DNA of 64,000 nucleotides from Kappaphycus alvarezii (lineage: Eukaryota; Rhodophyta; Florideophyceae; Gigartinales; Solieriaceae): positions 620,001 through 684,000 of the forward strand of contig NADL03000679.1 of the NCBI GenBank assembly GCA_002205965.3, read 5' to 3'. Under the pieces are notes generated by a model. That model worked only from the letters and a program-made list of their open reading frames with translations. It was not told where the DNA came from and ran no database searches. Position numbers and translations under genes: made by a program. The first letter of the stretch is position 1. Each line of letters starts with the position of its first letter. This document shows positions 57,644 to 64,000 of the stretch, piece after piece.

Positions 57644-57719
57644 TTGTGTTCAGTATAGTGAACATAAGAGCAAAAACTGTAATTCTGAAAATTTTACATA
57701 TGTTCACTATAGTGAACAT
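57644..57719. repeat. Right terminal repeats of the DDE-YqaJ transposon
   Basis: 57644-57662 is the exact reverse complement of 53712-53730. 57700-57719 is the same 20-base palindrome as on the left. The two sites are about 40 bases apart here, against about 200 on the left. Confidence 0.85.
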
Positions 57720-58396
57720 TACTGGCATAAGGGATATGCTTACTTAAACACCGGTGTGGTCGTAATTGTTGTTGTCATTCCCCATAGGTATGTTTCTGTA
57801 ATTACTTCGTGTTTTTGGGTATTTTATAGTGTAATTTTCTTAAGGTGTGCAACATTTTTTGGTTTATTTACAGTATCTCGGTTTTCGATCGCTCGGCTGT
57901 TACATTGGGGCTATGAAATGGATACCGAGATGTTGTGCACCTTTTTTACATGCATCATGACTGAAACTATTTTTTAATGATTTCATTTAATTCATTCGTC
58001 TGGGATTTAGGGTTTGAACACGTGTTCGTTTCGCATATATTGAAAAGTTCAAATTACAGTAACACTGGTGCAATTATTCACTCACTTCATGTGGTAACCC
58101 GCACTGTGCCGTACGGTACGTGTTTCGGGACGCCTGAGGCACTTATTGTACAGTATCAATATCACGCCTCGGCGGCAAAGAAGCCCAGGCGGAAAAATTG
58201 GGTATTTTAATGATTGAAAAATAGGTTAGCCTTTGTGCCAAAGCGCACGAAGCCCAGTGCAGCAAGCCCAACTAAAAATTGCCAGTATTTCCCAAACACC
58301 GCATGTCACCGTTATTTAGGGATACGCTTCGCCGTTTGACAAGCAGGCACTATTATAAACCAAACTTCACCCTACAATGACCCCCCATTTCCCTTA
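57720..58396. other. Intergenic stretch upstream of HisD
   Basis: No recognisable gene. TTGTACAGTATC near 58146-58157 is a partial copy of the dispersed motif. The last bases before the HisD start are C-rich. Confidence 0.5.
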
Positions 58397-59888
58397 TTGC
58401 CTACCATCCCTAATCTCCAGCTCCACCGCCCGCCTCGATCGCCACCCCCTCCCACATCAAGCCGCCCCTCCAAACCCACGCAACCACTGCCACCCAAACA
58501 CAACCAAGCCATGCCCAACATGCCCGAGTCCGGAACGCAACCATGCGCGCGTCTTTTCACAGCGAAAGAAGCGCGGGGCAGCATTCTGAAGCGCCGTCTC
58601 ATACAAGACACGACGGTACCAGAATCGATTCAAAAGCGGATCGACGCGATGTTCGGTACTCCAACCACACCCCTGGAGTGCGTGCAAGCGATTTTAAAAT
58701 CCGTACGAGAGGGTGGGACAAGGCAGTAGCGGATTGGACGAGCCGTATTGACGGGGCGGATATTAGCGGTGGTGCTGAGATTGGAGCGGAGGAGATTGCG
58801 CGTGCGAAAGGGGAGACGGAGGACAAGGTATTGTGTGCGCTGAGGGTGGCACGGGATCGGATTGTCAAGTATCATCGTGCGCAGCCGGTGGGGAGTTGGT
58901 TCACGAATGAGTTGGGGGGCACGGTGGGGCAGATGGTACGTGCGATAGAGCGTGTGGGAGTGTATGTACCTGGGGGGACTGCGCCGTTGCCGAGCACGGT
59001 GTTGATGAGTGTGTTGCCGGCTGTGGTAGCGGGTGTGGTGAGTTGGTTGTGGTGACGCCGCCGTTGCGTGGGGGTGGTGCGGGGGCGGCGGGGTGACGTT
59101 GGCGGCTGTGGGTGTTGTGAATGAGTTGGAGGGGGTGTGTGTGCGTGTGTTTGCGATTGGTGGGGCACAGGCGGTTGGGGCGTTGGCGTATGGAACGGAG
59201 ACGGTGCCGAGGGTGGATAAGATTGTGGGGCCGGGGAATGTGTTTGTGGCGATGGCGAAGAGAGAGGTGTTTGGGGTTGTGGGGATTGATGGAGTGTACG
59301 GACCTACTGAGGCGGTGGTGGTGGCTGATGAGAGGGCGGATGCGAGGTTGGTGGCTGGGGACTTGTTGGCACAGGCGGAGCATGATTTCTTAGCGGTGCC
59401 GATTTGTATTACTTGTGATGAGGGTGTTGGGAGGAGGGTGCAGGAGGAGGTGGAGAGGCAGGTGGAGGGGTTGGCGAGGAAGGAGGTGGCGAGGCATTCG
59501 ATGGAGAAACAGGGGGCATTGTGGTGGCGAGGGACTTGGAGGAGTGTATTGAACTGGCGAATGAGTTTGCTACGGAGCATGTATCGCTGTGTGTAAAGGG
59601 TGCGTGGGATGTGGTGGGGAAAATGAAGCATGCTGGGGGCTTGTTTTTGGGGAGGCAAGTTGCGAGGTGCTCGGGGATTACGTGGCCGGACCGAGTCATG
59701 TGATGCCGACCGGAGGGAGTGCGAGGTACTCGTCGCCTCTAAGTGTGCTCGATTTTATCAAGGTGATTTCGATAGTGGGTTTGGACGATGAGACGGTGAG
59801 GGAGATAGGACCACATGCTGAGGCGCTTGCAAGGGCGGAGGGTCTTGATGGACACGGAAATGCGGCAAAGATGCGGGTGGATGGGTGA
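58397..59888 (+). CDS. hisD: Histidinol dehydrogenase, stand-alone
   Basis: The zinc enzyme oxidises L-histidinol to L-histidine in two NAD-dependent steps. Motifs in order: DISGG..-EEIARAK region; [29 protein letters not shown] (58945-59035), the NAD-site region; VVTPPLRGG (near 59050); [33 protein letters not shown] (59150-59250); [25 protein letters not shown] (59255-59335); DLLAQAEHD (near 59360-59390, the Gln and His zinc ligands); [29 protein letters not shown] (near 59670-59755); and [13 protein letters not shown] with the final His (near 59835-59875). ATG 58511 (MPNMPESG) or 58397 could be the start; the longer one gives a proline-rich extension. About five one-base shifts (near 58690, 59045, 59095, 59515 and 59660) break the frame, several in G runs. 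Confidence 0.93.
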
Positions 59889-60929
59889 AATGTGAGATGT
59901 TGGGAATGTAAGCGGTAGATATCCAAAGTCTAGTTGATAAAGGGAGAGATTGATTGGCAATTAAGGATGTAGGGAGTGCATGACACACCATGCTAGGTCA
60001 GAGTTTGCACATGGCCGGGCAAACGCACATGGTCGTCCGCCCATGCGGCAGGGTGCTCCGCCGAGGCGGTTGCGCGCATGTTGGCGGAGAGCTCAGCGAT
60101 AGTGCCCGATGCTTGTTCATCATCCCTAGATGGTGCAGATGGATTGGGTGATTGTGGAATGTTATGATGGGTGAAGAGGAGTAGATGTCCAAGGATCAAG
60201 CAGGAATCAAGCGATGGGTCAGGCAGGAATGCACCGGAAGCGATCGGTTGATTCCTGCTTGATTGATTGTTGGTTGAGGAAAGAGGGAGGGGGGTGTGTG
60301 GTTGTGACTCGGTTGAGTTGCAGTCTGCGATCGCGGTGAACGGTAGAGCGGGACGAGTGAAGATCTTTGCATTTTTGTGATTTGAATTGCATCGGGTGCC
60401 CACGCGCACCGCACGCGCACACGCGCACCCGTTCCCGAATCCTAACTTTGCCCTTTATTTTTTCGCCGGGCTGGCATTGAATCGTGAGATGGCCATTGCA
60501 ACATGTGTGCTGCTCGAATAAACAGTTTTACTGTATTGTATTGTACAGTACTGTACTGTACGGTATGATCCAAATAGTTAGCTTGTATTGCATACAGTAC
60601 ATACACGTGTAAGTGGTTTGTGTATCGCCACAGTTGAAGATGGTAAGACCGCTACACATTTTTCAACTACTGTACAGTACAATGTGCCATTCTGGCAAAA
60701 ATAAAAATAATTAAAAACGCCCCGTGACTCAACACCAGATATGACGTCAGTGGGTCGCTCTGATACTAATACCCCATCTCGCATTCACCATCAAATCACA
60801 CCACCCACAGCCCAGACCCCCTCTCCAGTCTCCACCTCCCCCCCTTTCCTTCCCTCGCCATATCTCTCCCCTCCTCCCTCTTACTCACCCACACAGCTTC
60901 TCACGAAAAAAAAAATCCAAGAAAAAATC
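59889..60929. promoter_or_regulatory. Intergenic region and probable promoter of the CNNM gene
   Basis: The first half has only shadow frames. A GTGCGCGTGTGTGCGCG-like run lies near 60395-60425. TTGTACAGTACTGTACTGTACGG (60541-60563) and CTACTGTACAGTACAA (60666-60681) are copies of the dispersed motif. TGACGTCA at 60742-60749 is a full CRE/bZIP palindrome about 180 bases before the start codon. From 60790 to 60895 the + strand is almost pure pyrimidine plus A, followed by an A-rich leader and ATG. No TATA box was recognised. Confidence 0.5.
60742..60749. promoter_or_regulatory. CRE-like bZIP site TGACGTCA
   Basis: A perfect 8-base palindrome known as a binding site of CREB/ATF-type bZIP proteins. 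It lies about 180 bases upstream of the CNNM start, a usual promoter distance. An 8-mer may occur by chance, so the call is weak. Confidence 0.35.
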
Positions 60930-63538
60930 ATGGCCGTCAATGGTGGGAAGTCGCTGCAACTATCGTCTGTATTATCCTCTCAGGCACTTTTTCAGGATTA
61001 ACCTTGGGCCTTATGTCCCTAGATATCATCGACTTGCGTGTCCTCATCGAATCTGGCACCGAACGAGAACGATGGTGTGCAAAGCGAATCCTACCCGTCC
61101 GTTTCAACGGCAATTGGCTGTTGTGCACTCTCCTCATCGGTAATACAGCTGTCAATGTCGCTTTATCCATTATCACCGCAAACTTGTTTGGCGGAATCGA
61201 AGGCTTCATTGCAAGCACCATCGCTATCCTATATGTCGGAGAAATCATTCCTCAATCTGTCTGTCATCGCTTCGGCTTGATCGTCGGCGCCTATGCCATC
61301 CCGTTCGTTAAGCTTTTCATGTTTTTGACATCTCCGCTTTCCTATCCCACAGCAGTATTGCTCAATTGCCTCCTCGGCGGTGAACAGGCCACCCGCTATA
61401 ACAAATCTCAACTCAAGAGTTTGCTGTCCATCCATGGCACTCAAACCGTCGACGAAAATTCTCGCAGGTCCAGATCCGATGAAACGGAAAACGATCTCGT
61501 CGCCGAGCAGCCCTACTCGGATGACTTGCACAGGTCCTCTGGCACTCAGGAGGACTTTACCGTCGTTGAGCTTCCCAAAATTTCTTCGCATTCTGTCGAC
61601 AGGGGCGATTTTATACGCCCGTTTATTCCACCGTCACGATCTATCCAGCACAACCCTGCAACAGCCTCACTGGACATAGACGCCATTGCAGGTGCCCAAC
61701 CCCATGACCAATCCTTTGGCGGCGTAGCACGCCTCCGAAGTCCCGAGCAAATGGCAGAAAGTGACTCTGCCCTCGCTATAATAGATCTGTCCGAACGAGC
61801 GAAAAGGAGTCCGCGCTGGTCCCATATCCCGCTTTTACAACATGAGGAGGGCCGTAAAGCGGACAGACGCACCCGCCGGAGAGGGAACGTGAGAAGAGAG
61901 AAAAGGATTCCGAGTCTTCCCATCCCCCGTTGACCAGGGATGAGGTCACCATGGTTGGCGGCGCCTTTGATTTCAGTCAAAAGACCGTCGACCAGGTAAT
62001 GACCGCCCTCAATGACGTCTTCATGCTTGAGGCCTCACTCTCGCTCAACTTTGCCATTTTGCTTCTCATTTTTCAGAGCGGCCATTCGCGTGTACCCGTC
62101 TACGATAAGACCCGCGATAATATCATTGGCGTTCTGTTTGCCAAAGATTTGATTCTTCTCGATCCTGAAGACTGCGTCCCGATAAAGACGGTGCTCTGTT
62201 TTTCAATCGTATCGTCTTGTTGGTCTTTTACGATACCCCGTTGAACAAGATGCTCAACATATTCAAACAGGGAGGTGGACACATGGCAATTGTGCGTCAG
62301 AATATAGTCAGCGACGAAGGTCATGATCCTAAGCCGGCTACTCTCGGCGTCGTCACATTAGAGGACCTAATTGAGGAGCTTATCGGACAGGATATCGTTG
62401 ACGAGACAGATGTCTATACCGATAACATATCCAAGCAGCGGTGAAACGTGTCCGTTCTATTGACCCAGAAGTTTTGAAGATGTTTGATCCAAAGCATGAC
62501 GAGGAGCGGCTGTCTAATCAGGAAGTCCTCGCCGTTGCCTCGTATCTTTCAAACAACACGGAAGAGTTCTCTGAGGTGCAATCAAGATGAGTGTTCTCAA
62601 ACAGATGCTCGCTGAGTTTCCGATTGTTGAGTACCACGACGACCGGCCCAAAGGACATGGAGCATCACAATTGTTCAACGGCCTTGCCGGGACGGCATCG
62701 AGTCCAGCAGAAGACAAATCCCCCTCTTCACACTCTAATGACAGGCGTGGCTTTCTATCTACAGACGGCTTGCCGACGCCTGTCAATCCCGACGATTCTA
62801 TCTCCCAGCCGCTTGAACCGCCACAAGCTAGAGTGAAAGGGACGGATTCAAACCCTGATGTCACCATTTATTCTCGAGGTGTCCCTGCCAAGAACGCCTA
62901 TCTCATCATGAGCGGCCATCTCGAAATTTCCGCAGGCAATGACGGCTTCATCTCCAAGGTCGGTCCTTGGAATCTCTTGGAAAGCAGGCGCTTACTCATG
63001 ATCTTTACGCCCCTGATTTCACCGCACGCGTTAGCGAATGCCCCGCTCGGCTCTTACGCATCCCCCGCAAGGTCTACCGTCTCATGATCCAGTACAGCAC
63101 TGGACCAATACCTGTCACAGGCAGCCTCCATATGAAAACGCCTCCACTCGCGCCAAGGAAGGGCAGTCTCACCCGCCCTCGTCCAGTGAGGGGGCCGGGA
63201 GTTCCCCTCCTCCATCCCTTGCTCTCGCCGCCTCTGCTACCGCGGTTGCCGTTGGAAGTCCATGCGAAGACGAAGACCGGCGTCCCATGCCGGGAAGTGC
63301 ATCAGATGTGGCGGTGGTTCGAAAGTCACGGGCCAGACGCGATGGGGAGTCCATTGAATGGGGCGAATTGTACTTAAACCAAACCGCGGAAGTCGAAACA
63401 GCAGCGGATGATGCCCCAACTTCCCCTCCTATGAAGGCTCTTTCGCCAAGAACCACACAAAAACGATGGATATTCCTATGCTACTCCAGGGCTCGCCGGA
63501 AGGCGAACCGCCAAGTAGTGGGAATTAGGCATAAGTAG
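60930..63538 (+). CDS. CNNM/ACDP-family magnesium transporter (DUF21, CBS pair, cNMP-like domain)
   Basis: A membrane protein of the CNNM/Mam3 family, probably exporting Mg or handling other divalent metals. The start is ATG 60930 (MAVNG). DUF21: SGTFSGLTLGLMSLDIIDL (60985-61035), LLCTLLIGNTAVNVALS (61120-61170), IASTIAILYVGEIIPQSVCHRFG (61210-61275), then a further hydrophobic pair and TSPLSYPTAVLLNCLLG. A long polar linker with acidic and basic runs follows to about 61930. CBS pair: DEVTMVGGAFDF, VDQVMTALNDVF, GHSRVPVYDKTRDNIIGVLFAKDLI (62080-62160), then GGGHMAIV and LGVVTLEDLIEELIGQDIVDETD (62340-62420). A cNMP-like domain (near 62865-63085) and a polar tail to 63538 follow. One-base shifts near 60950, 61925, 62210, 62435, 62580 and 62975 break the frame; 61925 is a C run. 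Confidence 0.88.
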
Positions 63539-63917
63539 AATAGCAATTGCACTGAACCTCGGCAGAGTTACTTGAGCACATGCCCATGATTAAGAACACG
63601 ACTTGTACAATTTCCTACTTGCGAGCCTTTTTCCGCAGAAATCAAGCCTCACACACGTTAAGACTAGTTGCTAGAGCTAATGCCATAAATCCAAACCCGT
63701 TCGCCGTAGGGTTTCATGTATCCTTCTGCCAACTTTTGGCCGGTCTGTGTGGTAGGGCTGAAAACCACATCCTCACCCCTATAGACATGACCGTAGACCA
63801 ATTCCCGCCTCAACACGTCAATCATCCCGTGGCCACTCCTTTCCTACGCCACTCGGAATTCACCCAGATCCTTGTAACCCCACAAAATTCACCCTCTCTT
63901 TGCTCACCCTCCCCACC
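63539..63917. other. Intergenic stretch before the last gene
   Basis: No coding region was recognised. It ends in a C/T-rich leader (CTCTTTGCTCACCCTCCCC) like those of the other genes, which suggests a promoter for the ORF that starts at 63918. Confidence 0.45.
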
Positions 63918-64000
63918 ATGGCCATTCAACGCACTGACAACACTCCCCCGAACCCGTCGCCTACCAACACACCACGCACCACGGCACCAGCACAAAAAAC
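63918..64000 (+). CDS. 5' end of an unknown gene, cut by the window edge
   Basis: ATG 63918 lies in CCACCATGG, an excellent Kozak-like context, after a pyrimidine-rich leader. The first 27 codons (starting MAIQRTDNTPPNPS) are Pro, Thr and Asn-rich and open to the edge. The rest of the gene is outside the window, so no product can be named. Confidence 0.45.
   Translation, partial: MAIQRTDNTPPNPSPTNTPRTTAPAQK

Larger units (their letters stand above)
53712..57719 (-). mobile_element. DNA transposon encoding a DDE-type transposase joined to a YqaJ-like nuclease
   Basis: The element is bounded by related palindromic repeats. A perfect 19-base inverted repeat pairs 53712-53730 (TTCACTATACTGAACACAA) with 57644-57662. 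A 20-base palindrome ATGTTCACTATAGTGAACAT occurs at 53915-53934 and 57700-57719. Inside, one - strand coding unit of about 3.5 kb carries a transposase-like part, a YqaJ-like nuclease part and a zinc-binding end. TTAA at 53705-53708 next to the left repeat would fit PiggyBac-type targeting, but the matching right flank is not evident. Exact borders are uncertain. Confidence 0.65.

Noticed and set aside
58372-59703. Large - strand proline/histidine-rich ORFs opposite hisD
   Set aside because: They are shadows of the GC-rich hisD gene, whose motifs are unmistakable on the + strand.
1-64000. CRISPR arrays, tRNA or rRNA genes
   Set aside because: I found no regularly spaced identical repeats with unique spacers (the 30-base arrays at the hAT ends have no unique spacers of that type), and no cloverleaf or rRNA sequence I could recognise.

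Overview
The window is eukaryotic nuclear DNA, rich in old mobile elements, with a few intron-poor housekeeping genes between them. Kozak-like starts, pyrimidine-rich leaders, LTR, LINE, hAT and Harbinger elements, an N-acetylglucosamine-phosphate mutase and a CNNM-type transporter all point to a eukaryote. A stand-alone histidinol dehydrogenase argues against a typical fungus, where it is part of a HIS4 fusion. My best guess is a red alga or another non-fungal protist (inference, low to moderate confidence).

Layout. 0-8.4 kb: end of a Ty3/gypsy chromovirus-type fossil, an old Copia fossil and a second Copia scrap. 8.4-12.2 kb: AT-rich, with a PiggyBac-like transposase relic. 12.2-15.1 kb: hAT transposon flanked by two arrays of a 12-bp palindrome spaced exactly 30 bp. 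15.8-16.5 kb: C-rich degenerate minisatellite. 16.6-19.6 kb: Harbinger/PIF transposon with its MYB-like partner. 19.8-25.6 kb: young Copia element with near-identical LTRs and a target duplication. 25.7-27.4 kb and 39.0-40.6 kb: pieces of one non-LTR retrotransposon family. 28.5-32.7 kb: host gene block with panB (+), AGM1 (-) and a HisC/CobD-like aminotransferase (-). 34.0-38.5 kb: Copia fossil with very short LTRs. 41.2-43.9 kb: relic of an SF1 helicase gene. 44.9-47.4 kb: unrecognised ORFs. 48.8-53.6 kb: an unusual co-directional set with a histone-H3-tail-like protein, a ParB-like protein, a purine-rich acidic/basic segment and a Ulp1-like cysteine protease. 53.7-57.7 kb: DNA transposon whose DDE transposase shares a reading frame with a YqaJ-like nuclease domain and whose ends carry near-identical palindromes. 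58.4-63.5 kb: host histidinol dehydrogenase and a CNNM/ACDP-family transporter. A further gene starts at the window edge.

The host genes cover histidine synthesis (HisD and possibly HisC), pantothenate/CoA synthesis (PanB), UDP-GlcNAc synthesis (AGM1) and metal transport (CNNM). Each is clearly conserved, yet each is broken by several one-base shifts, many in or next to G or C runs. That pattern fits assembly or base-calling indels better than five independent pseudogenes, but I cannot decide from sequence alone. A palindromic GTACTGTAC-type motif recurs in intergenic DNA near these genes.

The best candidates for something undescribed are the H3-tail/ParB/Ulp1 block (48.8-53.6 kb), the DDE-YqaJ transposon (53.7-57.7 kb), the phased palindrome arrays of the hAT, and the dispersed GTACTGTAC motif.
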